NCBI GenBank assembly: GCA_029204225.1
Contig: CM055102.1
Location: 38,310,585-38,374,584 of the forward strand
Source: Diphasiastrum complanatum
Taxonomy: Eukaryota; Streptophyta; Lycopodiopsida; Lycopodiales; Lycopodiaceae
Length of the DNA: 64,000 nucleotides
Direction of reading: 5' to 3'
Below are positions 42,894 to 53,100 of this stretch, piece after piece. The translations under genes were made by a program, and so were the position numbers. Each line of letters opens with the position of its first letter. Positions within the stretch are counted from its first letter, which is position 1. The notes beneath the pieces were generated by a model that saw only the letters and a program-made list of their open reading frames with translations, ran no database searches and was not told the DNA's origin.

Positions 42894-45829
42894 ATGTAAA
42901 AAAGTAATTTAAAAAAAACAATGTTCTGTAAGGTATATAATCAAAACAACAGTTGTGCATAGTAATTTTGTATGTTATGGAACTAGAAATAAACCAAGAC
43001 TAAGGCTAATGGTAAAACCTCAAACCAAATACCAAAATTGACCATCTACAGATGCGAAAGGATATATGCAATGATAAAACATCCCGATAAACCCAGGTCC
43101 CAGCATTCTTATCTTTCTAGATTCACTTCAATAGATGAAATTTTAAGACTTGAATAATACTTTATCAACGGAAAATCTAAAATGGTGGCCAAACATCACC
43201 AAAGAGACATGCAATCTTTACCTTCAATCAGTCCAACCACAAAGTCTTAAGGCCATCAACCCAATCATCATGCATACATAGCACACTAAATTATACACAA
43301 AATGACTTCAATGATACATCATCATCACCCAAGAGTCAGGAATGAAGATGCTAGTAGAGAAGAGTCAGAGAAACAGGGTCACTTGATTGGTGCAAATACT
43401 TATACTGCTTAGCAGATCTTTGAAGAGCCTGGATGTGAAATTTTAGCTCTCTGACAAAAATATTACACATCTTGAATCGTCATGACTCACAATGTAACCA
43501 TCATGGATTCTATATCAAAAGATTCGAGTGAGGCATGAAAATTTGATTGCTCTAAGTGGGACAAAAGGCTTTTTCTTGAGGGAGTCCTTTCTGATTGCAA
43601 GGCAAAAATGATGCAAACATGGATGCGAGGGCACAGTTTGAAATCTAATACCACTTTACTAGGTTTCTGTAATGAGCCATGACTCACAATAAGCAACTCA
43701 GCCGGATCACTTACACTTTGAAGAAAATAAATCACAAACTGGAACAACAAAAAACGTGCCTGCTTTCAGAAATGTTAGGGCTGGGTTCACAATAAATTCC
43801 AAACTAGAAACAACCAGAAATGCTGCTTGTTTTCAGAATTCAGATAATGTTACGGCGAGTTTAAACACTGTAAACAGAAGACCTTCAGTTGGCCACGAAC
43901 TCCTGCTTCTTCTAGAGCTTCACGGCAAGCTGCTTCTTCTAATGTTTCATCAGTTTCCCAACCTCCCTGTTTTGATATTGACACATGCCATGAAACTTTG
44001 GTGAGGAATATAATCATACATTTTATTTCAGAAAAGTCCAACACAAATTTTACATAATTATTAAGACATCTCTATGAAATCATTAAAGTGAAACAGCATA
44101 TTTGGATCTAACCAGAATACAATTCTACCTATCATGATAACACTCCAGTCATTTTGAAGTATATGACAAAGAAAAGATCAATGATTACAAATCATTGAAG
44201 ACCGTACCTTGGGACAAATCATTAAAGACCGTACCTTGGGAAATAGACGGCCCTTGCCACGCTGTGAGGTGACCATTAGAACCTCCAGAGTCTGCTCGGG
44301 GTTGTGTGTGTACACCTCCTCTTTATACCTGTAGGGTATGCATCTGCTACACATTACACCACATAACAGGAATCATCAGCGTTGATAATGCTTCTGAACA
44401 AAGATAAGCCGTAACCTTTGAAGAGCATGTTCAAGTTTCTCATTTTGGAATGAATGTTCAATGTACTAAATCTTGCATAATATCAGCACAAAACAAAACG
44501 GACAATTTCATGAAGTTGCAGGGCTTCTAAAGACTTCTAAAATGATGGTACATGAAACTTTGTCAATCATCTGAGAGTACAACAGCTGTCCAATATGCCT
44601 ACTTCCGCCTTGAAAATGTTGACTGGGAAAAGTGATGTATGATCTTTAGATTCTTAAAATCATCTTTATGCTGTGAATCAAATGTTTTACATGCTTTCTA
44701 AATTCTAACTAATATTGCCCTCTCCCTAATTCGGAGTTCATTTGTCAAATGCCTAAGAGGTACTGGGCCTTTCAGCCCAGCCTAGTCAAGAGGTTCGCCG
44801 CTTGGGATAGCATGATAATTTGATTTAATTTAGCAGGTTTTCAAGAAAAGACTCCTATAAAAAAGGGAGGTATAAGAAACTTGCGTTATCCCACTATCTA
44901 AGGAGCAACTCTGGAGTCTGCTGGGCCTCACATCTTAAGGCAAGCATCGAACTACGTGCAAAGAAAGCTCAAAATTTTGGGATGCACTTGTTCGTGCCTG
45001 GTCTCTTAAATGGAGATGGAGTTCTAAGCCCGACACCATTGGATTTTTCCAGATTTTGTCATCCTTACGTCACCAACAACTGAAAGTTTGCAAGTGGCAA
45101 TATTCAGTAAGTGGTCAACACTAATAAGTCAGGCCTTAAAATTGATCGTCCCTTCAAGCAACCTCAGCTGTGAGCCTCAATTAGCCTAGGCTAACTAAAC
45201 ACGCTGCCGTTGAAACCGCAGTGCCTCTAAGCTTGAATGATATACCCATCCTTGCAGAAGGGAAAAAAAACGCAAGAAATAGCATATGCTACTCCTTTTC
45301 TGCTTAGAATAGCTGATATGTGCAGAAATAAATCGTTTCACCAATCAATCTAAATATGCCAACAGATAATACATCTTTCAACATGAACAAGATGTGAATA
45401 CAGTCCTCCAATAAACGTGTTATATAGAGACTTCCTGTGCCTTATTTTAGGTCAGGAGTTCGACTGCAACTAGCATGAAAATTGAGAACGTAAAAGAGAA
45501 AAGAGTGAATACAACAAAAAACATCAACTCCCTATTACTTACAGCTTTCAAAAGGAAATCAAATCTTCAAAGATTGCACTCTAAAACTTGCATCTTTAAA
45601 CCTAAGAAAGCAGTTGGACTCGATAGCATTAGTTGCAGCCAATTTTTTTGAGCGGGTTGGCATTCGCCTAGCAACATCATTGTAAATAAAAACGCGAATC
45701 TTCTTTCAGATCTACACAAATTTAAATGCAGAAGATGAGAATGCCATACCCGGCAACAAGACGATATCCATGCTCGTAACGTTGCTGCTCCCTTCCTGTG
45801 CGTGCAACCAATGCCGTCATGTTCGTCAT
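42352..45829 (-). CDS. Nudix hydrolase, plant NUDT12/13/16/17/18/21 type (five exons)
   Basis: Hydrolyses a nucleoside diphosphate linked to another group X; this plant subgroup resembles diphosphoinositol polyphosphate phosphohydrolases, so PP-inositol phosphates are likely substrates (family knowledge). Exons, minus strand: 45829-45750, 44343-44235, 43966-43883, 42807-42655, 42513-42352. All introns are GT/AG. They encode 195 residues without a stop: start LVARTGREQQRYEHGYRLVAG, then CIPYRYK, RGKGRLFPK, the Nudix box (43966-43892: GGWETDE, REALEEAGV; matches G-x5-E-x7-R-E-U-x-E-E-x-G-U), LGSWEFKSKRQQ, SPEGLCRAHMFAL and WPEQQSRRRQW, and a Ser/Asp-rich tail. Length and order match Arabidopsis relatives of about 180 residues. 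A second in-frame ATG lies three codons in. Likely functional. The exact paralogue cannot be told. Confidence 0.9.
42655..42807 (-). CDS. NUDT exon 4
   Basis: 51 codons, MQAYLGSWEFKSKRQQ to EQQSRRRQW, phase 0. Acceptor ...atttttcag, donor CAATGG|gtagac. A (GA)n run of about 27 units lies just 30 nt upstream of this acceptor. Confidence 0.9.
42837..42891. repeat. (CT)n microsatellite in NUDT intron 3
   Basis: About 27 units, a (GA)n tract on the gene strand. Confidence 0.97.
43883..43966 (-). CDS. NUDT exon 3 (Nudix box)
   Basis: 28 codons, phase 0 both ends. Acceptor ...caaaacag|GGAGG, donor CTGAAG|gtcttc. Contains the whole catalytic box. Confidence 0.95.
44190..44244. repeat. 27-bp tandem duplication covering the exon 2 splice donor
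   Basis: aaatcatt(g/a)aagaccgtaccttggga occurs twice, exactly 27 bp apart (gtac at 44204 and 44231). On the gene strand each copy ends CCCAAG|gtacgg, so there are two identical candidate donors. Confidence 0.95.
44235..44343 (-). CDS. NUDT exon 2
   Basis: Acceptor ...gtagcag|A completes the split Gly codon; donor CCCAAG|gtacgg. 36 full codons, CIPYRYKEEVYTHNPEQTLE to RGKGRLFPK. Confidence 0.9.
45750..45829 (-). CDS. NUDT exon 1
   Basis: ATG at 45829-45827, second ATG at 45820. 26 codons plus two bases (phase 2), donor GCCGG|gtatgg. Encodes MTNMTALVARTGREQQRYEH and GYRLVAG. A longer minus frame through this region (45863-45567) is an artefact of running into the intron. Confidence 0.85.
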
Positions 45830-46640
45830 AAAAGCCACTTTTTCTGTGTAATTTTACAAGCAACCGCTCCTACAACTGCACCTCCATTCGATGCAATCCT
45901 CACAGTCAAACTAACACTTCGTTCTACAAATCCTAGCGACGTCTTTCGAATCCGTCAGGATGAATAGGATATCCGCATCATCTCAATCAACGAGCAGATA
46001 AGAAAAAAGAATTTACAATGGATGGTGAAGAAGCAAAGAAACTTTAACAAGATTTTAACAATGGCACATTCCATCTAGATTCAGATCGGGTATCTGAAAA
46101 ACAATAATTATACTTCCTGAATGTCAATGCTAATAAATCCCTCAACACGATACCTTCACAAACAAAGCTCAAAAGACTCGGATCTTAACACTACCACGGA
46201 CTGCTTCAAGATATGTTGCATCTCACTACAAACGCAGGCAAAGCCATAGATTGCCTAAGATAATATGTACTCAAGATGCGCGCATTAAATGCTGAGAAGA
46301 TATTCCAGAGCTGCAAATTGCCTTTAACCTTGCCCCCGGCTTCGGCAATTAATATGTGCCCATTCTGCTTGCTTCCAGAGTCGTAGGCAACAGCAGCAGC
46401 AGCTCTGAAATCTACACACCTCCTTCGTCAAATAGTAACATCGCACTAATAATTTAGTCGCTCTCGTACATACATACACACAGATACATGCTCTTCTGCT
46501 GCATCAACAGCAGCAGAAGCAGAATCAGAAGCAGGAGCAGGAGGGATGGCAGAAGCTTCTTCACGGAAAATGGTGTGCGAGACCAAGCCTACCGATCAAA
46601 CAAACCCTAATAACCCCGCCAGTAAGGGGTGGGGACGGGG
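45830..46640 (-). promoter_or_regulatory. Presumed promoter and 5' UTR of the NUDT gene
   Basis: Upstream of the ATG on the gene strand. 46500-46560 has a gcagcag/gaagcagga run (CT-rich on the gene strand), common in plant 5' UTRs. No TATA box that I would defend. A frame there without an ATG is not called. Confidence 0.4.
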
Positions 46641-46762
46641 GAGGCTATACCTATCAATAATCTGAATCTTGGAGTATTAAAAATATTTTCTGCCCATCCA
46701 ATTTGGTGATTGGCACATCTTGAAATTCTAAATACTCACTCTAGATTGATACAAAGGGGCCA

Positions 46763-46938
46763 AAATCTATCATAGATATCATCCTAATGTGGCTACAATA
46801 GGGAGGGAAAGTTCTCAATCTGAAACCATAATATTAGTTTTGACATTTTCGTGAAATCTATCATAGATATCCTAATGTGGCTACAATAGTGGGGAGGTTC
46901 TCAATTTGGAATCATAATATCATTCTCACATTTTCGTG
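46763..46938. repeat. 91-bp tandem duplication
   Basis: Copies at 46763-46853 and 46854-46938 start aaatctatcatagatat; about 80-85% identical with small indels. Confidence 0.85.
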
Positions 46939-48445
46939 AAGGAAATGAAGGAGCCTCAAATAATAGAATTTGTGGGACAATATTTTCTATGGTAAAAATC
47001 AAAATCCAACAAAAATAGAAAGAAAAAAAAAGTGAAAATGGATTTTAGGACAAGGAAGGGACACATCCTCGGGCAATTTCCCCCAAGGAAGGCCATCCTC
47101 CCTCTTGGAGGGAGTCCTCCTTTAATGGTACTCATATGGCAAGTAAGGGTGTTTGGAGATGTGGAGTATTTGAGACTTGTGTTGAAGGTTTTCTATTTCA
47201 GAAAGTCCTTGGATATATCTCAATTCAAATTTGCAACTTTGAACTACTTTGACATATGTTGGAAAAAAAATCTATCTCAATTTTTTTTGATTGGATGTTA
47301 GTTCATTTGAGTTATTTTGAAGTATTATGAATTTTTTTAAAAAAAATATATCAATAGATTTGAAAGGTAGTTTAGGTTTTTTGAAACATTACTTGATAAA
47401 CTTGAAGTTATTGGGATAATGTGCAAGAAACTAACGTGTCACTCCTTGGCAAGTTCGAGCACAAAATTGCCCTTCGAATTTTTTCTATAAATTGTAATAG
47501 AAAATTTCGTCGCTTTTTAAATAGGTAGAATTTTCAAATTTGAGCTTACATATGTGGCTAGCTAGAGGTAAATTTATTGTTCAAAGTATCATGGTCTACT
47601 TAGAGGTAAATTTATTGTAATCACATGCAAATGTGACTATTTCCGGGTCCGTTTGTATAATCGACATGTGGCTAGCTTTTTCTTTATCCCGAACTCGGCC
47701 CACTAGGGTAAAGACCAGCAAAAAAACAAGTAGTGGATAACATTATTGCATGGACATCACAAGTGCGAATGCACTATACATCAACCAATGTGGATAATCA
47801 TGAGTTGTGCCATACCTGTATGCATACCTATATGCAAGGGCATGGCTATTATGGTGGTGTTGATCTCAAATCATGTTATGCCTAAACTATTGAGAATCCT
47901 CATGATCGACCCAATACTAAAATGAGGTTGTGGGTTATGCTGGTATGGAATGCCATAACCACTAAATCTTGAGAGTCATGATTGATTTTGTATTAAGATG
48001 AGGCATCTCTTGGACTGTAGGTGGGTTATGGTAGTATGGGATGCCATAACTACTATTTATGAATTGATTGGATGCTAGCATGGTTTTCCATTGACGTGAG
48101 TATGGACTTACTCTATGGATAGCAAGATCATTTAAGGTCTAATCCAACTAAGAGTCCAATTATCATTCCATACTAGATTGATCCCCTCAATAATGTACTA
48201 TTGTGGGTTCCATTAGCTCAAATAGGCAACCTATTGAATTCATGTATTGCAAAGAGTCCTCACTTTGATCGACACAAACTGTTGATTATCGACTATCGAC
48301 TAGGTATTGACTATTGACTTTTGACATCAACTCTAACTTGACTCGAACTATCAAATCAACCATTATCATGGTGCCACTCAAAATGGCGTATCTCCTCTGC
48401 CAAATCTAATGCAGACTACGTCACAATTTGATCAAGCTAATGCAT
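46939..48445. other. Spacer, no gene recognised
   Basis: AT-rich. A degenerate repeat of about 110 bp (gagaatcctcatgatc..ggttatgctggtatggaatgcc and its variant) lies at 47880-48050. Confidence 0.45.
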
Positions 48446-48449
48446 GTAG

Positions 48450-48985
48450 ATAATTATCACTGTTCACCTATTGAATAGAGTTCATGATGTAGAATGTACT
48501 AATCAATTTAGTCTCTTCTTGTAATTACTACTTAGTATTAAACATGTCGTTTACAAGAACTGATCAGACGATAAACTCTTCTACTTGTATATATAGAGAC
48601 AAAAAAAGACAATAGATAATCGAATGGGCAATCATCTACAAAATCAATCAATCAGATAATCTGACTCCTTAGAATCAAAATCTATTGAGAGAAAAGAGTG
48701 AGAGCAATCTAAGACAATAGAGAGATAGATTCATATGTCAATTGCATCTTTGATTAACTGAAGAAACGTAGTAAGATAACATCACTTAACGCACAACTAT
48801 TGTGAACCTTATCAGTCATAAAATTCTCTTTCGTGACAGTGATCGTTGTACTCCAGCAACTTCAATTTTACAAATTTTCTATTATCTATTGGTGTTAACC
48901 ACAGTCGAATGTTCTCGTGTTTTATTTCTTTATCTGATTTACTTACTCCATAGACTTATCTTGAAGTTTTGTCATGAAAAAATTT
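48450..48985 (+). mobile_element. Copia LTR, plus orientation
   Basis: Reads ctacttgtatatatagagac (TATA), then the atcagataatctgactccttag and ttttctattatctattggtgtt blocks. The same blocks appear in minus orientation at 52550-53100. Its coding interior would be expected on one side but none in its orientation is present. Confidence 0.75.
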
Positions 48986-49615
48986 ATTTTCGGACCTTTT
49001 ATTTTAAAGTTTTAATTTTTGTTTTTTGAATGCTCGCACATGCGGGCTATTTCCAATGCCCACACATGCAAACTTGTTTTGAAAAAAAAACACAAAAGGC
49101 AACGCAAGCTTTTCTTACCAATGTACGAGCCTTTATCCATAGTTGTGAGCTTTCCTTGATGTCAACCTTGCTTCATCCTTCCTACCATCCTTCCTTTCGT
49201 GTTGTCCTTCCTACCATTCTTCTGCCTCACCCTCCCCCCCTATCCCATGTTGACTTTTCTTACTTCCTTATCTATGTCCCCTCTTACACGCCTCCAGCGA
49301 ATGATCGCGAACCCCAGCCACCTATGCCTTTTTTTGTTTTCTATTTATTATTAATTATTATTTCGCATCTTTATTTTGTTTTATGTTTTTACAGTTTTTA
49401 TTTCTTTCCCGAGCATGCTAATGTTCCATAACAATAATCGTAAAAATAAAATTTAATGATATTCTTTAAATTTTCTTATGGTTCCAAAACTTTTTCACGA
49501 GCATTATAACGTTCCAAGAGATTACACTGTCAAGAAAATTTTAGCCAACATTTTTCAGATTTTCATGGGTTCTATTTTTGTTACGAGTAAATGTTTCATG
49601 GAATTCAAAAGTTTT
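48986..49615. other. T-rich spacer between LTR and copia element
   Basis: A 133-codon plus frame (49030-49431) is Ser/Pro/Leu-rich and has no domain. Probably unrelated filler or LTR continuation. Confidence 0.4.
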
Positions 49616-49619
49616 ATTG

Positions 49620-49960
49620 TGTTCGAATAGATTGATGCTTTATGACTAGAACTAAAAGTCTCAGTGTAATCTATTCCATATATTTGTTTGTATCCTTTTC
49701 ACCATTAGTCGAGCTTTTCATTTGGATATAGATCCATCTAGTTAAGCTTCAACGTGAAGATCCACTTGGTGTCGATGATCTTCACATTTATAGGAGGGTC
49801 GACAAGACTCCAGTCCTTGTTTCTCATTAAGGAATCATACTCAGCATCCATGGCCATACACCAACTGTCTGCATTTGAATTTGACAAGGCTTCTGCAACT
49901 GTGGTAGGTTCATACTGAATCATGAATGCTTGAGGAATATATCGGTCTGATTCGAGCATT
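49620..49960 (-). pseudogene. Copia reverse transcriptase, N-terminal part
   Basis: Minus strand: SDRYIPQAFMIQYEP, W-MAMDAEYDSLMRNKDWSLVDPP, IDTKWIFTLKLN; in a shifted frame to about 49620, ARLMVKGYKQIYGIDYTETFS. RT stops there; palm and RNase H are missing. Confidence 0.85.
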
Positions 49961-50097
49961 TCTTTGAACTATGACTGGACGGTTGCTGGGTAGGTACCTC
50001 TCCTTGTGGCGCGATTGGGATATCTTTGATTGGCATATTTAATAACATTCGTAGGTCGAGGCCTGTCGATGGTAAATGGAGCTATTGGAACAAACTC

Positions 50098-50800
50098 CTA
50101 CATTGATTGCTTCTGCTCATGAAACCTATCTTTCAAGAAGACTACATCTCGACTAGTTGAGATTCGTCCTGACTCTGTGTCATAGACTTTATAAGCTTTG
50201 TGGTGAGTCAAATATCCGACAAAGATACTCTTGTAGCTGATAGGATCGAGCTTCTTTTTCAAGTCTGAGGAAATTTGCATGTAGTATAGACATCTAAACA
50301 CTCGAAGATGCTTCAGACTCGGCTTGTCATAGTAGGCTTCGAAAGGAATCTTCAAGTCGACGGCCTTTATGCTCAAATAATTCTATAGATAACAAGCTGT
50401 AGAGATAGCTTCAGCCCAAAATTTCTTGGATAGCTGAGCATTTGATAACATTGTTCGCATTCCATCTAGTAACGTCTGGTTCTTCCTTTTATCTACTCAA
50501 TTCTATTGTGGGGTGTAGCTAGTGGTGAATTGATGATGCATGTCGCACAAAGATAAATAGTTTAACATTTCATCTAACATGTTTTCTCTCCTACAATCAG
50601 TATGTACAGTCTTGATCTTCAATCCAGTTTGTGTTTCAGCAAACTGCTTGAATTCTTTGAAATAGTTGAATGCCTCATACTTGTTCTTGAGGAACATTGT
50701 TCTGGTGAATATGAAATAATCATCAATAAAAGTGATAAAATATAGTGCAAAACCCAAAGAAGGTGTCATCATAGGGCCGCACAAATCACTGTGAATTAAT
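50098..50800 (-). pseudogene. Copia integrase
   Basis: 50784-50503: the catalytic core, with FIDDYFIFTR (first Asp) and KIKTVHTDCRRENM (second Asp; the usual GGE is RRE here), then TTSYTP. A stop separates it from 50376-50098: LKHLRVFRCLYYMQISSDLKKKLDP, IFVGYLTHHKAYKVYD, SRDVVF, the integrase C-terminal end. Several frame breaks. Confidence 0.85.
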
Positions 50801-50946
50801 TATAGAATGGACTTAGCTCTTGTGGCTTGTCCTCTCAAAAATCTTGATCTAGGTTGTTTTTCTAGTAAGCACATCTCACAAACATTTTCAATGTCGGTGG
50901 AAGCAGCATTGAAATTTATATCCTTGACCATATGATCATGATGCAT

Positions 50947-51480
50947 TTACAAAATAGCTCTCATCTTCAAGTGTCCTAGTTGTTGATGCCATAATTTGGC
51001 ATTAGAATTGCTCACATTAGGTGTAAGTGCATGTTCGTGACTCAAGATATATAAGTTCCCTTGTCTATTTGCAGTGAAAATTTCATTCGAATCTTTGTTT
51101 AAAATAATACATAGTTTAGCATTAAACAATACTTGATAACTTTGATCTATAATCTTGCTAATAGACAATAGATTCTTTGTTAACTTGGATACATACAGTA
51201 CACCAACGATTAATTTCGAAATATCATCTGGGAACTGGAGTAGAACAAACCCTTGGCCTTCTATTTTGTGTGAACTTGAGTCTCTGAAAAAGATGCACTT
51301 AGAATTAGAAACGGCGAGGTCTTCGGATAGGTGCTTGTATGGTGTCATGTGCTGAGAAGCTCCTGAATCAGGATTCCATTGCTGAGAATCTTTACTTTGC
51401 AGGTCTTGTACCATCAGCAATGTCGGGTCTTCATGGGAGTTTCTGGTAGAATATGAACTTCCATTTTGCTGCATCTTCTT
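50947..51480 (-). pseudogene. Copia protease and pre-integrase domain
   Basis: 175-codon frame: QQWNPDSGASQHMTPYKHLSED (active-site DSGAS), VLYVSKLTKNLLSISKI, then KLWHQQLGHLKMRAI (GAG-pre-integrase HxxxGH). Domain order is normal. Confidence 0.9.
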
Positions 51481-51489
51481 CTTTGCTTC

Positions 51490-52265
51490 GCTATGCTTGA
51501 TAATTTAACAATCTTTGATGTCATGGTTGGTTCTCTTGCAATACTTGCCGAATGATTTGGTGTTGTATTTCTGTTGTTGATGCTAGTTCGAATCGACGTG
51601 CTCAATACTTGTCTTCTCGTCCTTCGACTTCTTCCTCTTCTTGGACTATTGCTTATTCGAATATAAGGTGTTGACCTTGTTATTTGACAAAGATAACCTC
51701 TTACTTCTTACTCTTCCTGCAACAAACTTGTCTATCAACTTCTAGTGACAGCTCAGCAACATTGTTCAAAAGCAATACTAAGTTTCGTAAGAGGGAGAAA
51801 GACTCAATAGAAGCAACATATTCATGTCTTCATCTGATATTGGAGAACCTACTGTAGCTAGTTGATTAACTAGCTGTTAAGATGATCACTAACTAAAGTT
51901 CCTTCACTCATTTTGAGGGAAATATATTTTTTTCTTAGAAAGAGATGAGTCGTGACATTTGTGGTTTTATACAAATTAGTCAAAATGTCTCATGCTTCTT
52001 TGCAGTGGAACAATTAGCTACATGAGCTATTTGTGAATCTTTCTAATTCAGGGATATGATGGCTAGGGCTTGGCCATCCTTTGCTTGGTCATTAGTAAGC
52101 AATTTTGGTTTGGTCGATTTGGCTATCGAACCGTTAATGTATTTCTATAAATCCTTTTCGATCAAAATCATCCTCATCTTGAGTTTTCACATGTGGAAAT
52201 CATCATTGTCGAACTTATTGATCAATAAGATCTCAAAGGTTGAACCTTCAATGATTAAAAAATGA
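51490..52265 (-). pseudogene. Copia gag
   Basis: Minus strand: KFDNDDFHM..KLKMRMILIEKDL, KAD-A-AIISLN (stop), ADSQIAHVANCSTAKKHE, then heavily interrupted. A zinc-knuckle remnant, KYCKRTNHDIKDC, lies near 51540. Same strand and order as protease, integrase and RT: one element. Confidence 0.75.
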
Positions 52266-52549
52266 TAAGAGAATATAATCTAGCAAGAATCATAAATTCG
52301 ATAGATGTTTGAACGTGGTCTAATTACACTTGTTGGAAGTTGTTTGATAAGGGATTGCAGTGGAAGTGCCTAGACAATCTTTTTCAATCAAGAAATAAAG
52401 TAATACGACCGATATTTCGATATTCAGACAATTGCTTAGATGGATAGATCGTTTACTTGGTGGAATATCCTAAGTAGGTGTCGTTGACAACCATGAAGAG
52501 CACAAATAATCATGCATCTATGGCAGCCATGCAATCTTCGATAGATATT

Positions 52550-53100
52550 CTACATTGATCTATGGACTAAGTAAATCAGATAAAGAAAAAAAACATGAGA
52601 AGAATGTGATTAAACACCAATAGATAATAGAAAATCTATAAAATTGGAGCTGTTGGAGTACAATGATCATGTCACAAAAGAGAATCATGTGATCGAGAAG
52701 GTTCACAGTAGTTGTGCGCTAAGCACTGTGATCTTACTATGCTTCTTCAGTTGATCGAAGATGCAATTCATAGATGAATCATCTCTCTATTGTCTTCGAT
52801 TGCTCTCTCTATCTTTCTCTCGATAGATTTTGATTCTAAGGAGTCAGATTATCTGATTGATTGATTTTGTGAATGATTTCCTATTCAATTATCTACTGAT
52901 CTTACTTTGTCTCTATATATACAAGTAGTAGAGTTTATCATCTAATCAGTTCTTCTAAACAACCTGATTAATACTAAATAGTGATTACAACTAAATTGAT
53001 ACAGACAATTCAAATATGTGTGTAAACTACAAACTATCTCGAATAACAGTTCATTTTGGCAGGCTGTTGTGAGAGGTGAATATTCACAATAGATATCATA
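52550..53100 (-). mobile_element. Copia LTR, minus orientation, 5' LTR
   Basis: Inverted copy of 48450-48985, with TATA-like tatatatagagac at about 52910 (as complement). It lies upstream of the gag in the minus direction, so it is the 5' LTR of the 49620-52265 element. The right limit is approximate. Confidence 0.75.

Noticed and set aside
42601-42960. 119-codon minus frame with an Arg-Glu run
   Set aside because: Runs from NUDT exon 4 back through the (GA)n intron tract; only 42655-42807 is exon.
45567-45863. 98-codon minus frame as a separate protein
   Set aside because: Overlaps NUDT exon 1 in another frame; the exon 1 frame matches the family.
49030-49431. 133-codon Ser/Pro-rich plus frame
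   Set aside because: No domain, T-rich sequence next to an LTR; chance frame likely.
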